This document shows positions 47,248 through 55,615 of a stretch of 64,000 nt of DNA, in pieces. The first letter of the stretch is position 1. Every line of letters begins with the position of its first letter. The notes under the pieces were generated by a model. The model saw only the letters and a program-made list of their open reading frames with translations. It was not told the origin of the DNA and made no database searches. This stretch comes from Strigamia acuminata. Taxonomy: Eukaryota > Arthropoda > Chilopoda > Geophilomorpha > Linotaeniidae. The position numbers and the translations under genes are program-made. The stretch covers positions 310,001 through 374,000 of the forward strand of contig OX442316.1 in the NCBI GenBank assembly GCA_949358305.1, in the 5' to 3' direction.

Positions 47248-50200
47248 TGTTGCAAGACAGCGTGGAAGAATTGTTGTGCTGAGATTGTTTCAATAAATAT
47301 TACTAATTGCTTTTATTTGTTTAATTTTCCTTTAGTGTTTTATTTTTCATAATTAATTGATATTTTTCACTTTACAGGAATTTTGACTTATTAAAATGTT
47401 TTTCACTGATTTTTATTGTCACTTTTCGATTTAATGTAGTGTTAATACCTTGCTATTATTTTATTCGTGTCTTTTTGAGTGCATTTATGAACCTTTCTAT
47501 TAATTTTCCCTGATTTTGTGTTTATTGCGTGCAGTTCTAATGTTTTCTTCGTTTTCTGGCATACATTTGCGATGCTCGATACGTCATTTTTCGGTTCCTA
47601 GCGGACTTTTGCTTCCATCTTCTAACCTTTCGTTTTGTGCTTTAGAATTCATTTGGATTTCTTTTTACATTTGTTTCTGACTAATTCAAGTCTGTTCTTT
47701 CTTTCTGGATGCATTAGAACTGCCCAAAATGCTTCGATCGGTTGTTTCTAACGTTCGTTGTCGGCTGCCGTAAAAGCGTAGCCGAGAATGTTCGGTTCGT
47801 TCAACATTTTCGTATTTATTAAACTTGTGTGTATTCTTTCAGTATTTTGTGATAAGAATTAATAATTATTCTTGTATTTTATTCGATACTTTATTTGTTA
47901 TTTACATTAAGTGCTTTATATTCCAATTCCGAATTGTTTTGACGCTTTTGCAATGTTCGCCGGACGCCATGTTTGATCCAATACCTTTGTTATGTTCGCC
48001 GGTCGCCATGTTTGTCCCAAGCGACGATTACACAATGTAACCGTTATTTTTGTATTTTTTATTCTTATAATCTGCATTTACTATTTCATTTCGAAGTGTT
48101 TTCACCTGTATTCTTTGCTATTTTTGCATTTTTATTCCGTTCGGAATTCAAATGTTTTGATTGCATCATTTTGCTTGACGCTGATTGGCTGTCTCGATCG
48201 TCTGCTTGACGATCATTGTTTTCGTTCCGTTTGCACTGTTTTACTTTTCTGATCTTATTGTTGTGATTAGATTAAATATTCCTGGTATTCTTGTGATCAT
48301 TTTAGTGTATCACAATCGTTAATTCGTGCAGTTTTTATGTAACTACAACTTTGCTGTGATTTCGTTTCCTCCGTTGCTATGACAACGGAGTTTCTTTTGT
48401 ATCTGTATTTCGCCGCTATCGGCTTGGCGCGTGCCGTATTGGGTACTGCGCATGTGCGGTTCCTCAGGAACCAATGTAATCAGTGTATTTTCTTCAGTTC
48501 TCAACCAACTTTTTAATAAACAAGTTGTTTTTTGTTAACTCCCGTGTTTTCTATTTTCAACCTTAGTTTTCAATGTGTTGTGAGTAGTTAAGCCTTTCCC
48601 TGGATTAGCCATTGATTCAGCACTCCATTGGATATTAATCAACGGTGTTCCCATCAATAGGGGGTTTCATTATATGAATGATTTTGCAATTTTGTGATTT
48701 TGCATTAATCACAAAATCATTATTTTTTGATGCCTCCAAAAATGAGTTTACATTGAATTAACCCAGTCAATTTTGCAATTGTGTGATCTGGACGATTTTG
48801 TGATTTTTGAGTATTGTCATGTGATATCTGTTCTACCAATCACATTCACATTCACTAAAGCACAAAAGAGTAAAAACACAAAATCCCAAAAACATCTAAA
48901 AGGTAGTTTTTGTGATTTTGATAAGAAGTGATTTTGAGGCTTGTGAAACTCAAAACAAAATGGAGGCATCCAAGCTCTATCTAAGTGGCTAACTTGTATC
49001 CTTGTATATCATCAAAATGCTGATGCATCCATGACTGTATAACAGCTAGGAAACTCAATACTTCGATTCGGGTAAAAAAAAGTACCGATTCAGGGCGATT
49101 CAGGGCGATTTTAGCGGGTGCCCGAATGGAAATTCAGGCGGAAATGTTCGTCGCGTATCGTTTTTTATTGTTTTCTATGTCAAGATGAGCTCGGAAAATT
49201 ATGGAACCAAGCTCATTTTGAAGAGGAGACAATTCTGCACAAGCCTGTATTTTTTACTTTTTGATTCGGGCGAGGAAAAGTGCCGATTCGGGCCATCTTA
49301 GCGGGGGACCGAATGGGAAAATTTGGAAATTTGGTGCAGAATTTGGATTCGAGATTCGACCATGACAAAACCAAAAATTCGTAAAATTAACCGAATGAAA
49401 TGTTTAAAACAGGTTTCCAGAGAAGAAAATTCCGCTGAAAACGATGGTACAGATAACTTTTTGATCGGATTAACCGTTGATTTTAAATTTTGGAAAAAAC
49501 GATCTTTTTTGGGTTGATTTATAAGAAAAAGTTGGAAAAAGTGGTTGAATAATAAAGGAGGACAAAATAGCAGGTTGCAGTGGTTTGGGCCAAAATTGAA
49601 TTGGCTGGATTGGCGTTGGGTTTGGGTTAACTTTTGGGTTTGATTGTGTTTGGGTATTGGCCAGATTGGCATTGGTTTTAGTTTGGTGTGGTTTGGGTTT
49701 GGGTTGCATTATTATGGGTTTGGTTTAGTTTTGCAAAAATTTATTTTATGATTTGGTTGTATACATTTGTCTGATCTATGGCTTTGGCTTTGTGGGTGAA
49801 CAGCTAGTATTTATTAAAATGCACCTTATTAAAAAATATTTTGTTCCATCACACAAATAAGAACTAGTTTTTTTGCATCACATTTTAAAATTGGTTGGAT
49901 ATAACTATAACCTAATATGGTGGATAGGAAGTCACGTGACTATTTAAATAATTGCAAAATTGCAAAATTATGAGATTGTTTTTGAAACTAATTATTAATC
50001 ACAATTTGTGATGGCCACTTGGATTGAGTTTGGCTGCTGCCATCTTTTCCAAAATAGCAAAACTACCTTTGATTTTGTGATTGTGTATTTTTTCTGTTTT
50101 GTGTTTTTGCAATTATGCACATGATTGGTGGAACTGATATCATGTGACAAATCCAAAAGTGCAAAATTGCTAAAGTTGCAAAATTACAAAATTGCTTCAT

Positions 50201-50373
50201 TAATGAAACCCCCTATTGTTCCATGCATTCAACAATAGTTTTCAGTGCGGATTTGTGTTCTCAGCGCGGTTTTCGTACGAATTTAACAATACGATCACTT
50301 GAGTTTTTAGAAGCGGGAAATTCAAATAGCCCCGACCCCATTCATAGCTGTTTGGTGTTGACAGACCGCAACA
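47248..50373 (+). repeat. 3' LTR of element 2, interrupted by a DNA transposon
   Basis: The LTR copy occupies 47248-48658 and 50218-50373, with a 1559-bp interruption (1556-bp element plus 3 bp). The offset to the 5' LTR is exactly 7764 before the insert. Motifs are repeated here at 47954-48014 (CGCCATGTTT pair), 48373-48386 (X-box-like) and 48515-48520 (AATAAA). The insert lies after the poly(A) signal, in U5, so it may not prevent 3' end formation. Confidence 0.93.
48659..50214. mobile_element. Non-autonomous DNA transposon with long imperfect terminal inverted repeats
   Basis: This 1556-bp insert has ends AGGGGGTTTCATTA and TAATGAAACCCCCT. Inverted similarity reaches about 300 bp inward, for example TGATATCTGTTCTACCAATCA near the left against its diverged complement near 50131-50151. 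Removing it plus 3 bp restores the intact LTR sequence CATCAATGTTCC. The flanking triplets are AAT and ATT, so either a 3-bp duplication has mutated or the ends pair further. The interior is low-complexity, with repeated GATTCGGG/GGGCGATT and TGGGTTTGGTTT runs, and contains no transposase. A 3-bp duplication and G-rich ends would suit PIF/Harbinger, but I am not sure of the superfamily. Confidence 0.8.
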
Positions 50374-50377
50374 ACTT
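50374..50377. repeat. Target-site duplication ACTT, right copy, element 2
   Basis: ACTT follows the LTR end GCAACA and continues into AGCACAAACACC satellite. It matches 39480-39483. Confidence 0.93.
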
Positions 50378-51082
50378 AGCACAAACACCACAAGACCAAT
50401 GTCTCTGAATGTTCAGAAATAGTGTTTAAACCTTAGTAGAAGGCTCCAATGTAAGTTTTAGAAACATCCAACCAATGATTTGGGAGAATAGACTTTTGAT
50501 CTCATCACAGTTGACTTAGCACAAACACCACAAGACCAATGTCTCTGAATGTTCAGAAATAGTGTTTAAACCTTAGTAGAAGGCTCCAATGTAAGTTTTA
50601 GAAACATCCAACCAATGATTTGGGAGAATAGACTTTTGATCTCATCACAGTTGACTTAGCACAAACACCACAAGACCAATGTCTCTGAATGTTCAGAAAT
50701 AGTGTTTAAACCTTAGTAGAAGGCTCCAATGTAAGTTTTAGAAACATCCAACCAATGATTTGGGAGAATAGACTTTGATCTCATCACAGTTGACTTAGCA
50801 CAAACACCACAAGACCAATGTCTCTGAATGTTCAGAAATAGTGTTTAAACCTTAGTAGAAGGCTCCAATGTAAGTTTTAGAAACATCCAACCAATGATTT
50901 GGGAGAATAGACTTTTGATCTCATCACAGTTGACTTAGCACAAACACCACAAGACCAATGTCTCTGAATGTTCAGAAATAGTGTTTAAACCTTAGTAGAA
51001 GCCTTCAATATAAGTTTTAGCAACACCCAAGCAATAAAATTTGAAAAAAAAATTTTGAGCTTATTTCACATCGCAGTTGACT
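50374..51082. repeat. Satellite array C
   Basis: About five monomers of the same satellite lie between BEL/Pao element 2 and the Gypsy element. The last is a 147-bp type cut at CGCAGTTGACT by the Gypsy LTR. No gene is present. Confidence 0.96.
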
Positions 51083-51539
51083 TGTGACGGTTACACTGTC
51101 AAACACTTTGTTAATATAGGACGAACATTTCACCGATAGATGGCGCTGGTACGTTTTAGCGGTAATTTCAAATTTCGACAATTTTTGAGTGAATAAAATA
51201 TAAATTACTATTTATATTTTATTCCACTGCAACTTTATACACTTTTAAATACTTTTGGATGTTTAAATACTAGTTGATTTATTTGTCACATAATTCTATT
51301 GAATTATGTGCAAACTCTACACCTGGTGAAGTCACCCCCCATCACCCACTGTGAGTTGGACTCCTTTTGGATTATAGTCAAAGGGACTTAATCCAAAATG
51401 TGTCCTGCGTATCCAGTTCCTGTAGTGGACCTAGTAGAAGACTATGTCCTGAGTATCCACTTCCTATGATCTGGGATTGGATGGATTTGACTGCCCGGTG
51501 ATCCCATTGGATCACTGAACAGCTATTCTCCTCACCGAG

Positions 51540-51546
51540 TATATAT
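51540..51546 (+). promoter_or_regulatory. Probable TATA box, Gypsy 5' LTR
   Basis: TATATAT is followed by CCCCCTGCAAAACGGATATAGCTCG. It is the only clear TATA-like motif well upstream of the AATAAA at 52562. A transcription start about 30 bp downstream is inference. Confidence 0.45.
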
Positions 51547-51672
51547 CCCCCTGCAAAACGGATATAGCTCGCTCTTGTTCTGTTTTTGTTTGATACTGAT
51601 ATTACTTGAGCACATATTATACTTCTCTGCGTTCCGACAATCCGTTGTAGAAATACTTTGTATTTAGTGTAA

Positions 51673-51940
51673 GTATCTAGAGTGGGTAGAAGACTCACAG
51701 ACACACTTCCCGCCTCTTCATGCCAACATTCCGTTGTAGAAATGTAGTAACTAGAGTGGAGAGATTCACAGACACATTTAAGTGTAGTATCTAGAGTGGG
51801 GTACAACCCACAGACGCACTCCCTCCAGCTTCATGCCAACATTCCGTTGTAGAGTGCAGAATCTAGAGTGGAGTAAAATTCACAGACGCATTGGTAATGT
51901 AGAATCTAGAGTGGAGTATTTATATTTCACAGACGCATTA
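51673..51940 (+). repeat. Five imperfect direct repeats, ATCTAGAGTGG...CACAGACGCA
   Basis: Each unit has GTAG-ATCTAGAGTGG-G followed by a short variable stretch and TCACAGACRCA; unit spacing is irregular. Copies start near 51673, 51748, 51788, 51849 and 51902. TTCCGTTGTAG accompanies several of them, with ATGCCAACA in front of it twice. They would lie in the transcribed R region if the TATA box is right. They could be protein-binding sites (compare the clustered insulator sites of Drosophila gypsy) or RNA structures. Confidence 0.7.
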
Positions 51941-52561
51941 TCAGAGTGATCGACGCGGAGTAATTTCCCGGTTACTCTCCCGCCAGCCAGGACCGAGTGG
52001 AGTAATTTCCCGGCGATGGATAACCTTTCCTGCGAGATATTTCGATTCAATTCGTTATTGGTTTGACGGAACATTTAAGTCTAACTTAGATGTTGATTGC
52101 ACTCGGGGCAAAAATAGCTCGGCGCTATTTTAATATATTTTACTTATTTTCATAGTTTTAGTTAAGTTTGTGACTATAAAATATCATGATCAATTCCATA
52201 GAATTAATATGAATATTTATTCTCACATTGTTACATCTCGCAATAATTATTGATTACAATAATTATCTGCGACGCGATGTGTGTGACGATACAGAAAAGT
52301 CAACCGCACCTCTCGGATATAACCCACCCAGCCTAACCATTTACACGCCTTTTAGAACCAAACCCCGGACCATTTAGAAGCCAAAGCCATTCATAGATGA
52401 CATCTTTTACGTCACAGCAATAAGACCGTTACAAATTCTTATTGCATGACTGAAGCCTTCAAATGATATTATTTCAGGGCTTTTGCCAAATAACTGTATA
52501 GTTTAACTTATCGTCATTTTAGCCACTTGTAGGCATAGTATTTTTATAAGGTTCAAACCGG

Positions 52562-52567
52562 AATAAA
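52562..52567 (+). terminator. Poly(A) signal AATAAA, Gypsy LTR
   Basis: AATAAA lies about 105 bp before the LTR end and is followed by TGTTATATGTTTTG. The working copy would be in the 3' LTR, outside the window. Confidence 0.5.
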
Positions 52568-52674
52568 TGTTATATGTTTTGAGAAAACATCAGGTTTGCA
52601 TATTTTACATTTTCACACGGATAGTTCACACTTTAGTTTAGCAATTGCTATCTCCAGAAGGTAATCGTCACACG

Positions 52675-52692
52675 TGGAGGTTCCACCGAGAT
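52675..52692 (+). promoter_or_regulatory. Primer-binding site, tRNA-Gln
   Basis: TGGAGGTTCCACCGAGAT starts two bases after the LTR. It is the complement of the 3' end of animal tRNA-Gln (acceptor GGTTCCA paired with TGGAACC, then T-CCA). Confidence 0.85.
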
Positions 52693-53535
52693 AGGTTGCA
52701 TTTTATTGAAGTGAACTCTGTGATCAAGTGTAAAATTGAAAAATGAATTTTTTGATTATTTTATGTAGATATTATAATTAGAAAATTTCCGATTTTTCTC
52801 TATAAATTTACTGTGAAATATTCATTTGTTTTCAAAAAATTCTCATTATCTTTTGGAAATATTTGGAGTCGAATTTTTGGATTATTTTGAAAACTCATTA
52901 TAATTCCGAATCTCTTACGAAAAAATCTATTTTGATTTTCCCAGAATATTCGGCTATATTCTGAAAAATTGCGAAACCTTGAATTTCGATCAAAAACGAA
53001 TTTGACTAGAAATTCTGCTGACTAAAAAATAAAAAGTTAAAATATTTTATGTTACTGGTTAAAAACTTGACTAGTTTTCTATTGTTCTGTCAATGTTAGG
53101 AATTATGATTTTTTAATCCCTGACAAGGTAAAGAATGTGCCAAAGAGAGCCACTCACGATGCAGCTCGGAGTAGGTCATCCAGATGTGACATTGTTGAGA
53201 ATTTCGGGTTAGAAATTATCAGAAATTTTTCAACATCGCCAATCGCAGCAGACTGTCTTGACAAAGGAGATTTTCCGGAAGCTAGTTTGACAACCAATAT
53301 TCAGCCACACTTGCTTTTCGACAGTGCGACCATCCAGTTGTGCCTTTGTGACCAGTGCCCGTTTGGACCATTCTTGACCACGCAACAGGACAGTTTTTTC
53401 CCGAAGCCACTTCAGTTTTAGCAGCTAAGGTTGTATTTTTTCAAATTATTTCTTAGTTTAATATTAAGCGTGTTACATTTACGCTAGTCAGTTAAAGTTT
53501 ATTTTTTCTTTTGTACGTGTATTTCTTTGAGTATT
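52693..53535 (+). other. Untranslated leader of the Gypsy-type element
   Basis: AT-rich sequence with several short ATG frames and no convincing protein. A strong splice-donor-like site, AAG/GTAAAG, lies at 53127/53128 and could serve subgenomic RNA. The GTG-started frame from 53137 to 53421 shows no recognisable motif and is not called. Confidence 0.6.
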
Positions 53536-55584
53536 ATGGCCCGTAGACCTGTAAGAGTTCGTGGAACACGAGGAAATCGTGGAGCACGACGACGTGGTGG
53601 TATGTGTGAAACACCAAGAGGAATTGTGGAGTCTGATTTAGAAAGCCAGGGGGAAGAAAATGTTCCTAGAGACGTTTCCAACCCAGGTAGTTCTCAAACG
53701 GATCCACTATCCGTCCCGCATGATTTAGAGGTTTACTGTCGCCATTACCAATTGGAAGTGACGCAGTTTTCCTCTCTGTGTGAAGCTCAACAATACACGG
53801 CGAATAATCATCACGAGAGAAATCGTGTAATTACTCCCGATGTAGTTGTAACCAACGAACGAAGTGTTTCTGTAGATCGAACTGGCCCTCGTTCACCGGC
53901 CACATATCGCTACCAGCAATTACCTGGATGGCAAATAAATGTTGCTCGTGACGACAATGGGCAGTTAAATTCTTCATTATCCGTTCAACCTTCGATTCAG
54001 TTACCAGCTAGTTCTTGGCGATCGAATTCGGCCGAAAGAATGGGAAATTCCGGACAAGGAAATATTTCTGCGCCAATTTCCCGAAATTTGCCAAGTGCGA
54101 CGGCAGTAAATAATAATTTACCCGCTCCCACTGGGAATTTGAATGATTCTTTTCGAGTTCCACAGCCTCGAACTAATCTGTCGGTCCTACCAAGGGGGAG
54201 AAATGAAAATTATCAAAATTTTCAATCTCACACCCAATCTGATGGGGATTTTAGGAATTATAGAAATTCCCGCTCTCAGGGTGGACGAGCTCCGCCGAGA
54301 AATCAACGATTTCCCAGAGCTCCTGGTGACCCTCGTGACTCCGATCCTAACTCGAGTAGTGACGAATCTCACGCTGGTGGAGGGGGAAATTATAACAATA
54401 ATTTCCACCGACGTAATAATTCTCGTTCTCCTCCGCCACCTAATAGACGCCAAAATTTTCGAGAAGAACCAAATCCGCCACTCAGAGACCAAGAAAGTCG
54501 GTCTACACCCAATTCGAACTCTGCTTCTAATTTGTCAGACGAAAACGTAAAACAAATTATTCAGGGTTTGGTTGGTCAGATTCGAAGCCCGAGTAATCCC
54601 AGTCAGAATTTTGGAAAAGGAATCGAGATTCCTATTTTTGACGGGAAACAGACAGAGGTTGCGCGATTCCTTGAAATCGTCAAAGCTGTCGCACTCGGGA
54701 AAGGCATTCCTTTAGACGACATGGTACACACTGCTGTACCTGGACGACTATTAGGCCATGCACAACGTTGGTTCCATAAGCAACGCCATACTTTTAACAG
54801 TTGGCGAACTTTCGAAGCCTCTTTTCTCGATTGTTTCGACCTCGTTCCACTTACAAGAGAAAGGCGACTTCTTAATGTAAAACAACGAGCCGACGAATCA
54901 CTTTATAGTTTTCTTCTGCGTTATACGCAAGAACAAGGTGAAGTGCCGCCAGGTGATAAAACTGGACGTGCGCAATTATTCGACAATCTAACTCAAGAAA
55001 GTTTCACGGCGTTATGTACACAAGGAATGTATGGTAACTTTACAGTAGATGACATTCTACAATATGTAGGAGCAAATCGCTCTAAGTTTGAAAGTTCTCA
55101 ACTTGCAGCCAAATTGGAGTACGATAATCGAGAGAATCATCCTACTCCCAAACTTCACGAAAAATCTAAGATTTTTCCATCCAAAACCTCACTACGTTTA
55201 ACGCAAACACAAGATGAAGTTGAAGATGAAGACGAGTCGGAAAATGACGACTCAACTGACGATGGTTCAATGGAGCGATTATTTGCCGCCCAGTATGAAA
55301 AAACTACTGGAAAATGCTTTTTCTGTCACGAGCCTGGACATTTTAAAAGAGAATGTCCCGCTCTTGCCAAAAAATTAGCAGGGAAATCAGACTCGTTAAA
55401 TACAAATAAAAGATTTAACCACTCTGCTCCCAACCCCGAGTTTAAACGACCCAAACAAAATTGGGTTACGTCAGAAACTTTAGACTCCAAATTTACTGAC
55501 TTCCAGAAAAACATGGTTGACCTGTTAATTAAGCATTTACCAGCAGCCACTGAGTCAGTCACTCCCGATGAGACAAAAAACTGA
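53536..55584 (+). CDS. gag: Gag protein, Gypsy-type element
   Basis: This frame of 682 residues starts at the ATG at 53536 (A at -3, G at +4). The frame is open a little upstream, but only with TTG. The first 25 residues are basic and Arg/Gly-rich (RVRGTRGNRGARRRGG), as in RNA-binding tails. Residues about 100-340 are low-complexity, rich in Asn, Arg, Pro and Ser. A helical region with the look of Retrotrans_gag (RWFHKQRHTFNSW...SFLLRYTQ) spans about 365-510. An acidic stretch (near 560-577) precedes one CCHC zinc knuckle, C594/C597/H602/C607. It assembles the particle and binds genomic RNA. The stop TGA at 55582 overlaps the -1 frameshift signal feeding pol. Confidence 0.92.
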   Translation: MARRPVRVRGTRGNRGARRRGGMCETPRGIVESDLESQGEENVPRDVSNPGSSQTDPLSVPHDLEVYCRHYQLEVTQFSSLCEAQQYTANNHHERNRVITPDVVVTNERSVSVDRTGPRSPATYRYQQLPGWQINVARDDNGQLNSSLSVQPSIQLPASSWRSNSAERMGNSGQGNISAPISRNLPSATAVNNNLPAPTGNLNDSFRVPQPRTNLSVLPRGRNENYQNFQSHTQSDGDFRNYRNSRSQGGRAPPRNQRFPRAPGDPRDSDPNSSSDESHAGGGGNYNNNFHRRNNSRSPPPPNRRQNFREEPNPPLRDQESRSTPNSNSASNLSDENVKQIIQGLVGQIRSPSNPSQNFGKGIEIPIFDGKQTEVARFLEIVKAVALGKGIPLDDMVHTAVPGRLLGHAQRWFHKQRHTFNSWRTFEASFLDCFDLVPLTRERRLLNVKQRADESLYSFLLRYTQEQGEVPPGDKTGRAQLFDNLTQESFTALCTQGMYGNFTVDDILQYVGANRSKFESSQLAAKLEYDNRENHPTPKLHEKSKIFPSKTSLRLTQTQDEVEDEDESENDDSTDDGSMERLFAAQYEKTTGKCFFCHEPGHFKRECPALAKKLAGKSDSLNTNKRFNHSAPNPEFKRPKQNWVTSETLDSKFTDFQKNMVDLLIKHLPAATESVTPDETKN

Positions 55585-55615
55585 TTCAGGGGGTTGTTCA
55601 AGTTGCCCAACCCCC
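55575..55615 (+). promoter_or_regulatory. -1 programmed ribosomal frameshift signal (gag to pol)
   Basis: The slippery heptamer A AAA AAC occupies 55575-55581 in gag frame (ACA AAA AAC), immediately followed by the gag stop TGA. After a 7-nt spacer comes a stem of 8 bp, GGGGGTTG (55589-55596) with CAACCCCC (55608-55615), and an 11-nt loop. A -1 shift enters exactly the pol frame, which is open from 55572. All three parts of the canonical signal are present at the usual spacing. Confidence 0.88.

Larger units (their letters stand above)
39484..50373 (+). mobile_element. BEL/Pao LTR retrotransposon, element 2 (complete, nested insertion in 3' LTR)
   Basis: This element occupies 10,890 bp, or 9331 bp without the nested transposon at 48659-50214. 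It has LTRs with TGTTGC/GCAACA ends, a leader with a conserved ORF, and one intact gag-pol frame. ACTT duplications flank it. Outside the nested insert the LTRs differ at two positions I could see (TCCGTC/TCCATC and CAATAACTT/CAATACCTT), so it is also young. The protein is closely related to that of element 1 and has the same length within two residues. LTR sequences align only in conserved patches. It lies in the opposite orientation to element 1 at the same satellite base. Confidence 0.95.
51083..52672 (+). repeat. 5' LTR of the Gypsy-type element
   Basis: This 1590-bp LTR has perfect 7-bp terminal inverted repeats TGTGACG/CGTCACA. A TATATAT box lies at 51540-51546, so transcription may start near 51570. 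Poly(A) signal AATAAA lies at 52562-52567, near the LTR end. It contains a perfect hairpin (51287-51310, 10-bp arms, TATT loop), a 44-bp-period pair TGTCCTG-GTATCCA (51401 and 51445), and a cluster of five ATCTAGAGTGG...CACAGACGCA repeats (about 51673-51940). Confidence 0.95.

Noticed and set aside
48655-48662. Mariner-type TA target duplication for the nested transposon.
   Set aside because: Removing one TA does not restore the other LTR's sequence, whereas removing the element plus 3 bp does.
49298-49709. Open frames of 79-124 codons on the minus strand inside the nested DNA transposon.
   Set aside because: They arise from low-complexity TGGGTTTGG and GGATTGG runs, show no domain, and overlap in several frames.
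51079-51083. The Gypsy LTR might start at GACTTGTGACG, because GACT precedes it both in the satellite flank and before the 3' LTR.
   Set aside because: TGTGACG pairs perfectly with the LTR end CGTCACA, so GACT is better read as a chance match between target and polypurine-tract end; the right flank, outside the window, would settle it.
51378-51806. A 142-codon minus-strand frame in the Gypsy LTR.
   Set aside because: It is built on the LTR direct repeats; no evidence supports coding.
53137-53421. A 94-codon frame in the Gypsy leader.
   Set aside because: It starts with GTG, has no recognisable motif and lies between leader and gag, so it was not called.
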